From Burkholderiaceae bacterium (GTDB taxonomy: Bacteria; Pseudomonadota; Gammaproteobacteria; Burkholderiales; Burkholderiaceae_C): 37,930 nucleotides of DNA. The notes below the pieces were generated by a model, which saw only the letters and a list, made by a program, of their open reading frames with translations, ran no database searches and was not told where the DNA came from. Both the position numbers and the translations under genes were made by a program. The stretch lies in assembly GCA_013360485.1 (NCBI GenBank), contig JABWBN010000013.1, positions 1 to 37,930 on the forward strand, in the 5' to 3' direction. Positions 1 through 8,878 of the stretch are shown in pieces (positions within the stretch are counted from its first letter, which is position 1; every line of letters begins with the position of its first letter).

Positions 1-39
1 CGGCACCGGCCTCGGCAGCGTCGAACTGACGCGCTTGCA

Positions 40-65
40 CCGACCACCCGCAAACGGGTGGTCGG
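40..65. repeat. Perfect 11-bp inverted repeat, hairpin
   Basis: The arms at 40-50 and 55-65 are perfectly complementary around a CAAA loop. No T-run follows on either strand, so it may be a processing or Rho-associated stem rather than an intrinsic terminator. It lies just before a clearer terminator at 106-129 and probably belongs to the 3' end of a transcript entering from the left. Confidence 0.5.
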
Positions 66-105
66 CCTGCCAGTGGTGTCAGGTCACCCCTGATGAGTAG
101 GATGG

Positions 106-129
106 GCCACCCGAAGGGGTGGCTCTTTT
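106..129 (+). terminator. Rho-independent terminator of a gene left of the window
   Basis: A 7-bp GC-rich stem (106-112 with 117-123, GAAG loop) is followed by TCTTTT on the plus strand. It would terminate a plus-strand transcript entering from the left edge. The T-run is on the wrong side to serve the minus-strand flagellar gene at 196-501. Confidence 0.7.
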
Positions 130-195
130 CATTGGGCGGTGCCGCCGCGGATGGCGTGCCTCGAACTTGTGCCTGAGCAAGATGCCTTCGGTGGT

Positions 196-501
196 TCAGG
201 CGTTGAGGTCGAGCAACGTGCCCATCATCTCGAACCCGGTCTTCACCACCGCCAGGTTGGCACGGAAGTCGTACAGGGCCACGCGCTGCGCGACGAGGTC
301 TTCGGCGAGTTGCGCGCCTTCGTTCGGTGACGACGCCGCGCTCACCGTCACGCCACCGCCGACTTGCGTGCGGATCTCCGGCACGAGCCGGTGGAACCCC
401 GGCGTCGACGAGTTGGCGACGTTGTGAGCAGCCATGGCCAGGCGCGAGGTGGCTGCGCCCATGCCCGACAGCGCGACCGAGCTGATCGATTGCAGGTTCA
501 T
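196..501 (-). CDS. Flagellar basal-body rod-like protein (short FlgC/FlgG-like)
   Basis: This 101-aa protein has the ends of the flagellar rod/hook family. The N-terminus (residues about 8-36) carries the amphipathic helix and the ANSSTPGF segment, which corresponds to the N-[IV]-A-N-x-x-T-x-G-[FY] signature. The C-terminus (about 68-101, DLVAQRVALYDFRANLAVVK) matches the C-terminal rod helix. It lacks the central domain of FlgC (about 135 aa) or FlgG (about 260 aa), so it is a minimal rod-type protein. No other flagellar gene lies in the window, so it is an isolated copy, and whether it assembles into a flagellum is unknown. The ATG at 501 is the only reasonable start. Confidence 0.75.
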   Translation of the reverse strand: MNLQSISSVALSGMGAATSRLAMAAHNVANSSTPGFHRLVPEIRTQVGGGVTVSAASSPNEGAQLAEDLVAQRVALYDFRANLAVVKTGFEMMGTLLDLNA

Positions 502-761
502 CGTGGGGACTTCGGCACCGCGCCCGCACTCATGAGGGCCACTACCATCAGGCCGTGAAATACACCACGACCTCGCTGCACAGCGGCGTTTGGCTGGGCC
601 GTGTCGGCAAGGCGTGGCTTGTCATCGATGGGCGGTAGCATCCGTGCCCAGCCCACGGCTCCCGCAGCGCCGTGTCTCGGCAGGGGCAGGTCGTATGCAC
701 GGGCCGAACCGGTGCCCCCAAACCCACTGCGCGGCGACGCCAGCGCGCACGAGCGCCACTG

Positions 762-2009
762 ATGACCGAACAGACACGCCAGCGCGAAGACGAAGCCAAC
801 ACGGGTGCACCGATGCTGCCTCGCGCTGGCGCGGGCAGCGCCTGGGAAGTCTTCATCGCGTTCCTGCGCCTTGGGCTGACCTCGTTCGGTGGCCCTGTCG
901 CGCACCTGGGCTACTTCCGGGCCGAGTTCGTCGACCGCCGGAAGTGGACCGACGAGCGCAGTTATGCCGATCTGGTGGCGCTGTGCCAGTTCCTGCCCGG
1001 CCCCGCCAGCAGCCAGGTGGGCATGGCCCTGGGCATGCAACGCGCCGGCTGGCTGGGCGCGTTGTCGGCCTGGGCCGGGTTCACGCTGCCCTCTGCCCTG
1101 GCGCTGATCGCCTTCGCCTACGGCGTCGCGCTCGACAGCGCGCTCGCTTCCTCGGGCGCGGTGCGCGGCCTGAAGATCGTCGCCGTCGCCGTCGTCGCAC
1201 AGGCGGTATGGGGCATGGCCCGCACGCTGTGCCCGGACCGAACGCGTGCGGCACTGGCGATCGGGGCCTCGTTGCTGGTATTGGCGTTGCCCTCGGCGGT
1301 CGCTCAATTGGCCGTCATCGTGGCTTGCGGCCTTGCTGGTGCGGCTTGGGTGAAGCTGGTGCACGAGCCGGCCGTGACGCATGCCGGTTACGGCGTTTCC
1401 CGACGCGCCGCAACCGTCGCGTTGGTGGCCTTTGCGCTTCTGCTCGTTGGCCTGCCGGTTGCCCAGGCGGTCGCACCGGTGCAGTGGTTGGCCATGGTCG
1501 AGGGCTATTACCGAGCCGGCGCGCTGGTCTTCGGCGGCGGACATGTGGTGCTCCCCCTGCTTCAATCGACTGTGGTGACACCAGGCTGGGTCAGCGCGGA
1601 CGAGTTCCTTGCCGGATATGGCGCCGCCCAGGCTGTACCCGGGCCGCTGTTCACCTTTGCCGCTTACCTGGGCGCGGTAGCCCAAGGGCCCCTCACGGGC
1701 TGGATGGGTGGCCTGGCCATGCTGGTCGCCATCTTCGTGCCGGCGGCATTGCTGGTGCTGGGTGCCCTGCCATTCTGGGATGCGTGGCGCCAGCACGCCG
1801 GGGCACGTTCCACGATGGCTGGCATCAACTCCGGCGTGGTCGGCATCTTGCTTGCTGCGCTGTACGACCCGGTATGGACCAGCGCCATACACAACCGAAC
1901 CGACTTCGCCCTGGGCTTGGCCGCCTTCGGATTGCTCGTTGTCGGCCGTGTGTCACCGGTCTGCGTGGTGAGCATCGCGGCACTCGGAGGCTGGGCGCTG
2001 TACGGCTGA
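762..2009 (+). CDS. chrA: Chromate transporter, ChrA family (CHR)
   Basis: This 415-aa polytopic membrane protein has the two-domain (long-chain) CHR architecture. The first domain carries FGGPVAHLGYF at residues 42-52. The second carries the equivalent FGGGHVVLPLLQ in its N-terminal part. Family members export chromate driven by the proton motive force. The reading frame is open further upstream, but the preceding 30 codons are Arg-rich and unlike the family, so the ATG at 762 is preferred. No chrB regulator is adjacent. The gene converges on the Mrp operon. Family assignment is secure; chromate as the actual substrate is inferred. Confidence 0.9.
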   Translation: MTEQTRQREDEANTGAPMLPRAGAGSAWEVFIAFLRLGLTSFGGPVAHLGYFRAEFVDRRKWTDERSYADLVALCQFLPGPASSQVGMALGMQRAGWLGALSAWAGFTLPSALALIAFAYGVALDSALASSGAVRGLKIVAVAVVAQAVWGMARTLCPDRTRAALAIGASLLVLALPSAVAQLAVIVACGLAGAAWVKLVHEPAVTHAGYGVSRRAATVALVAFALLLVGLPVAQAVAPVQWLAMVEGYYRAGALVFGGGHVVLPLLQSTVVTPGWVSADEFLAGYGAAQAVPGPLFTFAAYLGAVAQGPLTGWMGGLAMLVAIFVPAALLVLGALPFWDAWRQHAGARSTMAGINSGVVGILLAALYDPVWTSAIHNRTDFALGLAAFGLLVVGRVSPVCVVSIAALGGWALYG

Positions 2010-2021
2010 CGCCAGCACCTC

Positions 2022-2040
2022 GCGGGCCGACGAAGCCCGC
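2022..2040. terminator. Small hairpin between convergent chrA and mrpG
   Basis: A 6-bp GC stem (2022-2027 with 2035-2040) sits in the 43-bp gap between the ends of two convergent genes. There is no clear T-run on either strand, so a bidirectional terminator role is only a suggestion from position. Confidence 0.3.
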
Positions 2041-2052
2041 ACAGAAACGTGG

Positions 2053-2400
2053 TCAGTCGGCATTGCCGTGCGACCGTTCCGTCGCCATCGTACCAACGGG
2101 CGCGGCACCGTCGACAGCCTCGTCCAAGCCAGCTTCGCGCACGGCCGCCCGGGCCAGCATGTGAGACGCAACGGGCAACGTGACCAGCACAAAGCCCAGG
2201 ATGAGCAGCAAGCGCCAGGTCCATTGCGGGTCACCCGCAGCCGCCATGGCACCCAAACACGTCAAGGCGAGCGCCAGGGTGCCCGCTTTCGTTGCGGCAT
2301 GCTGGCGCGCAAGCGCATCCGGCAAGACGATGACGCCCCACGCTGCGATGACGAGCACCAAGGCGCCCGAGGCCAGCAATACGGTGGCCAACGTGGTCAT
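2053..2400 (-). CDS. mrpG: Mrp Na+/H+ antiporter subunit G
   Basis: This 115-aa protein of three hydrophobic segments matches the MnhG/PhaG family: residues 1-28 form the first membrane span with the LPDALAR(Q)HAATKAGT-type segment after it, and two more spans follow to about residue 85. MrpG is a small structural subunit of the multisubunit cation/proton antiporter in the inner membrane. The start codon overlaps the mrpF stop as ATGA, showing translational coupling. It is the last gene of the operon. The C-terminal 25 residues are polar and variable. Confidence 0.93.
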   Translation of the reverse strand: MTTLATVLLASGALVLVIAAWGVIVLPDALARQHAATKAGTLALALTCLGAMAAAGDPQWTWRLLLILGFVLVTLPVASHMLARAAVREAGLDEAVDGAAPVGTMATERSHGNAD

Positions 2401-2696
2401 GCGCCGGGCCCCTGCGCAGGCGCCGACGCTGAACCCTCGATCAGCCGCGCCCAGCCGACCGTGCCGACGAAACCGACCAGCGCCAGCCCGACGGCCACGT
2501 CAAGAAAGACGGTACGGCCGGTGCTCAGCGACGCAGCCACACACAAGACCACGGCGGCCGCCAGGAAGATGTCGAGCGCCACGACGCGGTCGGCACGACT
2601 CGGCCCACGCACCATGCGCACCGTCGCCAGCAGCGTCGCCACGATCGCCAGCGCGACCAGCGCGGTCGCCAACGTACCTGCGATAACACTCGTCAT
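2397..2696 (-). CDS. mrpF: Mrp Na+/H+ antiporter subunit F
   Basis: This 99-aa protein has three membrane spans. The central segment GPSRADRVVALDIF (about residues 31-44) is the hallmark of MnhF/PhaF, with the Asp-Arg pair between spans 1 and 2. The ATG at 2696 overlaps the mrpE stop (ATGA); an in-frame extension upstream is a shadow of mrpE. The product is an inner-membrane subunit required for assembly of the Mrp complex. Confidence 0.93.
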   Translation of the reverse strand: MTSVIAGTLATALVALAIVATLLATVRMVRGPSRADRVVALDIFLAAAVVLCVAASLSTGRTVFLDVAVGLALVGFVGTVGWARLIEGSASAPAQGPGA

Positions 2697-3040
2697 GCTT
2701 CCACCCCGAACCAGGCACGCAAGGGTGGCTCGAACTCGCGCCGCATGGCATCGACTGCCGCGGTCGCATCCCGGGCATCCAGCATGTGCAACACCATTTG
2801 TCGCCGTGCCATGTCGATATCGATCACGGTCGTGCCCGGCGTCAACGAGATCATGCTGCCCAGCAGCGCAGCCCCCTGCGCAGTCATCGGCGCGAAGTCG
2901 ATGCGAACGAAGGAGGCCGGGGCCGGCGCGCCGATCGCCAGACCATGGCGAACGATGGCGCCGATCGTCTGCAGACCCGTCGCCAACATCGCCCGGCCGA
3001 ATCGAAGCGGCAAGACGACAGTGGCGGTGAGCTTGTTCAT
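2693..3040 (-). CDS. mrpE: Mrp Na+/H+ antiporter subunit E, N-terminally short
   Basis: This 115-aa protein matches the C-terminal two-thirds of MnhE/PhaE, including the conserved SLTPGTTVIDID segment (about residues 85-96). Characterised MrpE proteins are about 155-165 aa and begin with a pair of membrane helices that are absent here. The shortness is real: only 22 bases separate the mrpD stop from this ATG, and a good ribosome-binding site (GGGAGGG) lies in that gap. It overlaps mrpF by ATGA. Either the missing helices are dispensable in this lineage or another subunit supplies them. Confidence 0.88.
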   Translation of the reverse strand: MNKLTATVVLPLRFGRAMLATGLQTIGAIVRHGLAIGAPAPASFVRIDFAPMTAQGAALLGSMISLTPGTTVIDIDMARRQMVLHMLDARDATAAVDAMRREFEPPLRAWFGVEA

Positions 3041-3062
3041 GCTGTGCCCTCCCGTGATTCAC

Positions 3063-4526
3063 TCAACGCCGCCCCAGCGCAAGCGCCGCGTCCTGGGCAT
3101 AGGCCAGAAGCGGCTGCGGCGCCAGACCGATCGCCAGCGTGACGGCTGCCAGGACGACGGTGGAAACCCACGCCGTTGTCAGTGCCACACCCCGCGGATG
3201 CCAGGGCGCATCTGCAGTTGCCTGGGGGTGCGGTTTCCAGAACGCCTCCAACCAGATCTTCATCATCGAGTACAGCGTCAGCACGCTCACCAGCAGACCC
3301 ATCGAAGCCCAGGCGTAGCGCTGCTGCACGAATGCCTCCTGCAGCACCAGCAGCTTGGCCCAGAATCCAGACAGCGGCGGTATGCCCACCAGCGACAACG
3401 CCGGCACGGCGAACAGCAGCGCCAGTGCCGGCCGCGCCGCCGCCAAACCGCCCACGCGACGCAAGTCGTAACTGCCGGCCAAGCAAGCGGCCATGCCAGC
3501 GATCAGGAACAGGTTGGCCTTCACCACGATGTGGTGAACCGTGTAGAACAGAGCCGCGGCATGGCCTCCTACCCCACCCAGCGCGACCGCAAGCAGGATG
3601 TAGCCGATCTGGCTGATGATGTGGAACGCGAGGATGCGCCGCATGTCCCAGTGGTAGGCCGCACCCAGCACGCCAGCCACCATCGTGGCAACCGCCACCC
3701 AGCCCAGGCCCTCATACAGTGCCGACGCCGCCGGAGCAAACACGTCGCCCAGCGTGCGCATCACCGCGTAGACACCCACCTTGGTCAGAAGCCCTGCGAA
3801 TAGCGCCAGCACTGGTGCGGGCAGCGACGGGTATGAAGCCGGCAGCCACGCATACAGGGGAAATGCTGCCGACTTCAGCAGCAATGCCAACGACAGCGTC
3901 ACAAGCAGCACATTCAGCAGCGCGGGATCCACGCGCCACGCCGACGCGGCCAGCGCTGCATAGTTCAGATGGCCAGTGACTGCATACACCAGGCCCACTG
4001 CTGCCAGCAGCAGCAACGTGCCGAAGAGGTTCAGCCCGAGGTACTTGAACGCAGCGTCGAGTTGGTCGCGGCGCCCGCCCAGGGCAATGAGACCGAGCGC
4101 GCAGATCAGCATCACCTCGAACCAGACATAGAGGTTGAAGAGGTCGGCGGTGCTGAACGCACCTGCAACGCCGGCCAGGGTGCCATGCAGCAGCGGCAGC
4201 AACAACGGATGCCGCGGGCCAGGGTCGGCATCGCTGATGAGGAACAGCAGGCTGGACACACCCATCAGTGCCGTCACCAGCACCAGAACACCGGAAAGGC
4301 GGTCGAGCTCGAACTGGATGCCATAGGGCGGTTGCCAGCCGCCAAAAGACACGCTGGGCTGGCCCCCGGCCGCCAGTTGCCCCACCAGCACCAATGCCAC
4401 CGCCAGAAACACAAGAGCACCGGCCAGGCTGATGGCCTGTTGCAGGCGCGCCCGGCCGGCCACCATGGCCGTGAGCCCGGCCGTGACGAGCGGCACAAGA
4501 ACCGGTGCGGTGGCGAGAGCGGTCAC
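3063..4526 (-). CDS. mrpD: Mrp Na+/H+ antiporter subunit D
   Basis: This protein of about 487 aa is a NuoN/NuoM-like proton-conducting membrane subunit (proton antiporter M domain, about residues 110-400) with roughly 14 hydrophobic spans. Conserved charged positions are visible, including the WFEVMLICA segment with the membrane Glu and a Lys in LLKSAAFPLYAWLP. I chose GTG at 4526 because it overlaps the mrpC stop as GTGA and opens directly into the first membrane span; the longer frame adds an Arg-rich, non-family leader. With MrpA it forms the ion-translocating part of the complex. Confidence 0.92.
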   Translation of the reverse strand: MTALATAPVLVPLVTAGLTAMVAGRARLQQAISLAGALVFLAVALVLVGQLAAGGQPSVSFGGWQPPYGIQFELDRLSGVLVLVTALMGVSSLLFLISDADPGPRHPLLLPLLHGTLAGVAGAFSTADLFNLYVWFEVMLICALGLIALGGRRDQLDAAFKYLGLNLFGTLLLLAAVGLVYAVTGHLNYAALAASAWRVDPALLNVLLVTLSLALLLKSAAFPLYAWLPASYPSLPAPVLALFAGLLTKVGVYAVMRTLGDVFAPAASALYEGLGWVAVATMVAGVLGAAYHWDMRRILAFHIISQIGYILLAVALGGVGGHAAALFYTVHHIVVKANLFLIAGMAACLAGSYDLRRVGGLAAARPALALLFAVPALSLVGIPPLSGFWAKLLVLQEAFVQQRYAWASMGLLVSVLTLYSMMKIWLEAFWKPHPQATADAPWHPRGVALTTAWVSTVVLAAVTLAIGLAPQPLLAYAQDAALALGRR

Positions 4527-5008
4527 AGCCCGTCCCCGGTCGCGCTCGGCTGATCGCCCCGAGCGGTGCGCGTGCCGCCCTCGAGCCGGCCAGGCCGTGG
4601 CGTCCACTCGTCGCCATCGCCGGCATCGACGCTTTCCAGCGGCGGTTTGACCGGGTCAACCGGCTCGGGCTCCGCGAAGCGCAAAGCCAGCGCGTCATCG
4701 GTACCGGCCCGATCGACCAGCCGCATCACCAGGACCAGCGCGAAGCACATCAGCGCCAGGCCGATCACGATGGCCGTCAGAACCAGGGCCTGCGGCAGCG
4801 GATTGGCAGCGGGCCCCAGCGCCTGGGCACCGAGCTCGATGATCGCCGGCTGACCGGTACCAAGCCGCCCTGATGCCAGCAGCAACAGGTTGATGGCGCT
4901 GCCCAGCAGTGCCAGACCGACGACGCAGCGCAGCACATCCCGCGACAACGCAAGGTACAGCCCCGACGCAAGGGTGACCCACAGCGCCATGGCAACAGCC
5001 CAGATCAT
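4523..5008 (-). CDS. mrpC: Mrp Na+/H+ antiporter subunit C
   Basis: This 161-aa protein is a NuoK-like subunit with three membrane spans. The GLALLGSAINLLLLASGRLG segment and the following TAIVIGLALMCFALVLVMR span match MnhC/PhaC. The last 45 residues are a polar, Arg/Asp-rich tail longer than in most homologues (about 110-125 aa) and may be lineage-specific. Its ATG overlaps the mrpB stop (ATGA) and its stop overlaps the mrpD GTG start. Confidence 0.92.
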   Translation of the reverse strand: MIWAVAMALWVTLASGLYLALSRDVLRCVVGLALLGSAINLLLLASGRLGTGQPAIIELGAQALGPAANPLPQALVLTAIVIGLALMCFALVLVMRLVDRAGTDDALALRFAEPEPVDPVKPPLESVDAGDGDEWTPRPGRLEGGTRTARGDQPSATGDGL

Positions 5009-5466
5009 CGGCTGGCCTCGGCGTTGTCCGCAGCCGCGCCTTGGTGTTCAGGGTCGAGCAGCGCGATCGCGTAGCCGCCCAACGCACCCCACACGCACAG
5101 ATACACGCCGAGGTCGAAGACCAGCACGGTGGACACCGGCAGCGAGGCGACACCCAATGGCAGTACAGCCCACAGATGCGTGAGGAACGGCTTGGCCGCC
5201 AGCCAGGCCGGCACACCCGACGCCGCTGCAACCAGTACGCCCAGCGCAGCAAGCCGCACCGGCGAGCGCAAGGGCAGCCTGCGGATCGCCGCCGCTGAAC
5301 CATGCGCCACAGCCCACAACACGCTGGCCGTCACGGCCAAGAGCCCACCGATGAACCCGCCACCGGGCTCGTTGTGCCCCCTGTACAACACAACCAGGGA
5401 CACGGCCAGAATGACCATGTACAGAGGCCCCGCGACGACATCGAGTATCACGAGCCGCCGATTCAT
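5005..5466 (-). CDS. mrpB: Mrp Na+/H+ antiporter subunit B
   Basis: This 153-aa protein has four membrane spans. It carries the MnhB signature around residues 28-45 (YRGHNEPGGGFIGGL) and a C-terminal LGVYLCVWGALGGYA span. The ATG at 5466 overlaps the mrpA stop by ATGA. A much longer frame through this region is an artefact of mrpA coding read in another frame. It is an inner-membrane subunit of the Mrp complex. Confidence 0.93.
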   Translation of the reverse strand: MNRRLVILDVVAGPLYMVILAVSLVVLYRGHNEPGGGFIGGLLAVTASVLWAVAHGSAAAIRRLPLRSPVRLAALGVLVAAASGVPAWLAAKPFLTHLWAVLPLGVASLPVSTVLVFDLGVYLCVWGALGGYAIALLDPEHQGAAADNAEASR

Positions 5467-7769
5467 GGCCGAGTTCCGGATGCCGGTGTGCTTCGCGCAG
5501 GCGGCCGCGCACGCGCCATGCGCAGCATGGGTGCCGCCGCCAGCAGCGAAAGCATCACGACCGTGATTTCCCCCAGCGTGTCCAGAGCGCGAAAGTCGAC
5601 CAGGATCACGTTGACGACGTTGCGCCCCTGTGCCGCTGGAAGACTGGCCTGGCCGAACCAGCGCGAGAGCGAGTCGTCGAACGGCACGGCCACGGCCGCC
5701 AACATCAGCGCCGTCAACACGGTGGCAAAGCCCACGGCGATGATCGCGGCCCCTGTGCGCAGGGCAGGTTCGGCCACGCTCGTGGGGCGACCCCGCCTGT
5801 CCAGCGCGAGCAACACCGCCGCGATGATGATCACGAAGACCGTCTCGACGACGATCTGCGTAAAGGCCACATCGGGAGCACCTGCAAACACGAACAGCAC
5901 AGCGCTGCCATAGCCCACCAGCCCCGCACCCAGCAGCATCGCCAGCCGTTGCCGCAGCGCAGTGGCCGCCAGGGCGCCCAGGATGACCAGCGCCGCTGCG
6001 CCAGCCACCCCCAGCGACGGCGATTCCCATCGCGGCCAGGCCAGCGACGCACCGCTGAGCGCAAGCGGCAGCCCTATGGCGAGCGCGGCCACCGCACTGG
6101 CCACGGCCAGGTATGCCGGCGACCGTCCGTGCTGCAACCATCGGGTTGCCGTGGCTGCCAAGCGCGGTATCCAGCCCAGCAACCTCTCGTACTGGGCAGC
6201 CAGCCCGAAGCCTGCCAGCCGGCTCGCAAGCGCATCGATCCACCGGTGCAGGGCGTCCCAGAGCACGAACACCGTGGCCCCCACCGCGAACGTGACCGCA
6301 AAGGACGCCAACTCCGGCCCCATCACCAGATGCAGGGATGCCAGCACGGGCTGTGTTCCGGGTGTCATCGCCACGCCAGCGGACTCGACCAGCGGCTGCG
6401 CCCACACCGGAAATAGTCCAAGCACGATCCCGGCCGCAGCCAGCGCCAGTGGCGGCAACACCATCGCCGCCCCGCCCTCGTGCACGGCAGGCGTCTCGTT
6501 GGCACCGGGGTGGCGCCAGAACACCCGCACGGCGGCAACGCCGGCCACAGCCACTGCGATCGCCGAGAACACGGTATTGGCCAGCGGCGCGAATGCCAGC
6601 ACGTCCCCCGCCGCCTTGGCATCGCCGATCAGGCTCTTGACGACGAAACCAAACGACAGCGGGATGCCCGCCATTGACATGCCAGCCAGCGCGGCTGCTG
6701 CGGCCGTCCAGGGCATGGCCAGGCGCAGGTTGCCAAGTCGGTCGATGACCCGCGTGCCGGTGCCGTGATCGATGTTGCCGGCGACGAAGAACAGTGGCGC
6801 CTTGTACAGTGCATGGGCAAGCAGCAGCGAGCCCACCGCTACTGCGGCGTCTTCGCCCGGTATGCCGACCAGGGCAACCAACGTGCCCAGTGTCGCCACC
6901 GTGGACCACGCCAGGATGCGCTTGAGATCGCGCTCGCGCAGGGCCAACACCATTCCCCAAGCGGCGGTGATCGAACCGGCGGCCTGCAACAGCCACTGCC
7001 ACAGCGGCCAGGTGTCCAGGCCAGCGTCGAGCCGCGCCAGCAAGAACACGCCCAGCTTGACCATCGTGGCCGAGTGCAGATAGGCCGACACCGGGGTTGG
7101 CGCCGACATCGCGTTGGGCAGCCAGAAGTGGAACGGGAACTGAGCGCTCTTGGTGAACGCACCGACGAGCACCAGCAGCACCCCTGCGACCAGGGTCGGG
7201 GTCGGCAGTGTGGTCGGGAGCTGCTCGACCACGGTGCTGATCGTCGTCGTGCCCATGGCCTGTGCGATCAGGATCAGGCCGGCCAGCAGCGCCAGGCCTC
7301 CGGTACCGGTGACCAGCAGGGCCTGCTGCGCGGACTTGCGACTGGCGGGTCGATCGTGCTCGAAACCGACAAGCAGGAACGACAGCACGCTGGTCGCCTC
7401 CCAGAACAGGAACAGCGTGTAGAGGTCATCGGCGGTGACGCAGCCGATCATCGCCAGCATGAACAGGCTCAGCAAAACGTAGAGCCGGCGCTGTCCGGGG
7501 TGCCCAGCCAGGTAGCCGCCGGCATAGACGAAGACCGCAGCACCAACGCCCGTGATCATCAACAGCATCAACGCGGCCAGCCCGTCGATGCGCCAGGCCA
7601 GGCGTATGCCCAGCGCAGGAACCCACTCGATGGCGCCCGACAGCGGCAGCTTCAACTGCACCAGCGTGACGACGACGATGGCCAGCGCCGACAACGGCAG
7701 CGCGGTGAATGCGGCTCGCGTAACAAGCCCCATCGGCACGCCAGCCTGTAGCGAGCTCGCGCCGCCCAT
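5463..7769 (-). CDS. mrpA: Mrp Na+/H+ antiporter subunit A (NuoL-like)
   Basis: This protein of about 768 aa is the largest Mrp subunit. The N-terminal two-thirds is a NuoL/MrpA proton-conducting domain, with the TADDLYTLFLFWEATSVLSF and KSAQFPFHFWLPNAM segments carrying the membrane Glu and Lys. The C-terminal part holds the DUF4040/MnhB-like helices (GAPDVAFTQIVVETVFVII and the LVDFRALDTLGEI motif). ATG 7769 is preferred. A TTG six bases earlier would overlap the upstream antiporter stop as TTGA, and an ATG at 7733 is a third option. Length and motifs match functional MrpA. Confidence 0.93.
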   Translation of the reverse strand: MGGASSLQAGVPMGLVTRAAFTALPLSALAIVVVTLVQLKLPLSGAIEWVPALGIRLAWRIDGLAALMLLMITGVGAAVFVYAGGYLAGHPGQRRLYVLLSLFMLAMIGCVTADDLYTLFLFWEATSVLSFLLVGFEHDRPASRKSAQQALLVTGTGGLALLAGLILIAQAMGTTTISTVVEQLPTTLPTPTLVAGVLLVLVGAFTKSAQFPFHFWLPNAMSAPTPVSAYLHSATMVKLGVFLLARLDAGLDTWPLWQWLLQAAGSITAAWGMVLALRERDLKRILAWSTVATLGTLVALVGIPGEDAAVAVGSLLLAHALYKAPLFFVAGNIDHGTGTRVIDRLGNLRLAMPWTAAAAALAGMSMAGIPLSFGFVVKSLIGDAKAAGDVLAFAPLANTVFSAIAVAVAGVAAVRVFWRHPGANETPAVHEGGAAMVLPPLALAAAGIVLGLFPVWAQPLVESAGVAMTPGTQPVLASLHLVMGPELASFAVTFAVGATVFVLWDALHRWIDALASRLAGFGLAAQYERLLGWIPRLAATATRWLQHGRSPAYLAVASAVAALAIGLPLALSGASLAWPRWESPSLGVAGAAALVILGALAATALRQRLAMLLGAGLVGYGSAVLFVFAGAPDVAFTQIVVETVFVIIIAAVLLALDRRGRPTSVAEPALRTGAAIIAVGFATVLTALMLAAVAVPFDDSLSRWFGQASLPAAQGRNVVNVILVDFRALDTLGEITVVMLSLLAAAPMLRMARARPPARSTPASGTRP

Positions 7770-7771
7770 GC

Positions 7772-8878
7772 TCAAGCCCCCCTTCGCCGCAGCATCGAAA
7801 CCGCCAGCGTGACGATGGTCAGGGGCACCACGAACCCCATCATGGCATCGGCAAATGCCCTGGCACCATCGTGACGCTGCGCCGCCATCACCAGGTAGAT
7901 CGTATATGCCACGTAGTACGCCAGGAACAGGCCCCCCTCCCAGCGGGCGATCTCACGCCCGGTCAGGAAGACCGGCAGACAGGCAAACGTCGCGGCCAGC
8001 ATGACCCAGATGTCGAAGCGCGCGACATCAGGGGGCATCGCCAAGACGCCGCCAGGGCCAAAAGGCACCACCACTGCAGCCAGCCCGACAACACCCAGGA
8101 TGTTGAACACGCCGCTTCCGATGACGTTGCCCACTGCGATGTCACGCTCGCCCTTGAGGCTTGCCATCACGGAGGCCGCCACCTCCGGCAGCGATGTCCC
8201 GGCTGCAACGATCGTCAGGCCTATGACCGTCTCGGACACACCCCAGGCGCGGGCAAACGATACGGCCGCGGTCACCAGGGCATCGGATCCGATCACGAGC
8301 AGCACCAGTCCGGCCGCGATCAGGCCGACCTGCGCCCCCAGCGATGAGTCCCATCCCCCTTGGGCAACAGGTTCCAACTCGGCGGCAAACTCGTCGCCCG
8401 CGCCGGCCCGTCCCTCCGAACGCGACTGCACGACCAGGAATGCCGTGTAGGCCACCAGCAGGCCCAGCAGCAGACTCCCATCGGCGGAGCTCAGGGCTCC
8501 ATCCAGTCCCATCACCACCAGCAATACGGCAGCCCCGATCATGACGGGCACTTCCTGCCGTATCACCTGGCGGTGGACGGCCAGCGGCGTGATGAGCGCG
8601 GCCAGCCCCAGGATGAACAGCACGTTGAAAATGTTGCTGCCCACCGCATTGCCGATGGCCATGGCACCCCGCCCCGACAGCACGGCGCCGGTAGACACCG
8701 CCATTTCCGGCGCGCTGGTTCCGAACGCCACCACCGTCAGGCCCACCACCAGCGGCGACAGCCCCAGGCGCAGGGCCAGTCGCGAGGCACCGCGCACCAG
8801 GATCGAAGCACCCCCGACAAGCGCCAGAATTCCGCCAGCAAAGACAAGCAGTGAGATGTGCAGTGCCATCGAATTCAT
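7772..8878 (-). CDS. Ca2+/Na+ antiporter, CaCA superfamily (YrbG-like)
   Basis: This 368-aa inner-membrane protein has two alpha-repeats in inverted arrangement. The first carries GTSAPE at residues 53-58 with AIGNAVGSNIFNV after it; the second carries GTSLPE at 227-232 with AVGNVIGSGVFNI. These are the ion-binding motifs of sodium/calcium exchangers. About ten membrane spans are visible, with a polar loop at about 150-180. It is the first gene of the mrp operon, ending within a few bases of mrpA, so Ca2+ extrusion and Na+/H+ exchange are probably co-expressed. An ATG three codons downstream is an alternative start. Confidence 0.9.
   Translation of the reverse strand: MNSMALHISLLVFAGGILALVGGASILVRGASRLALRLGLSPLVVGLTVVAFGTSAPEMAVSTGAVLSGRGAMAIGNAVGSNIFNVLFILGLAALITPLAVHRQVIRQEVPVMIGAAVLLVVMGLDGALSSADGSLLLGLLVAYTAFLVVQSRSEGRAGAGDEFAAELEPVAQGGWDSSLGAQVGLIAAGLVLLVIGSDALVTAAVSFARAWGVSETVIGLTIVAAGTSLPEVAASVMASLKGERDIAVGNVIGSGVFNILGVVGLAAVVVPFGPGGVLAMPPDVARFDIWVMLAATFACLPVFLTGREIARWEGGLFLAYYVAYTIYLVMAAQRHDGARAFADAMMGFVVPLTIVTLAVSMLRRRGA

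Noticed and set aside
498-2164. Long open frames on both strands overlapping chrA (464 and 524 codons)
   Set aside because: Arg/Gly/Pro/His-rich translations without family features; they are GC-driven shadows of chrA.
5005-7002. 665-codon frame extending mrpB upstream
   Set aside because: Only the last 153 codons match MrpB; the rest overlaps mrpA in another frame and has low-complexity composition.
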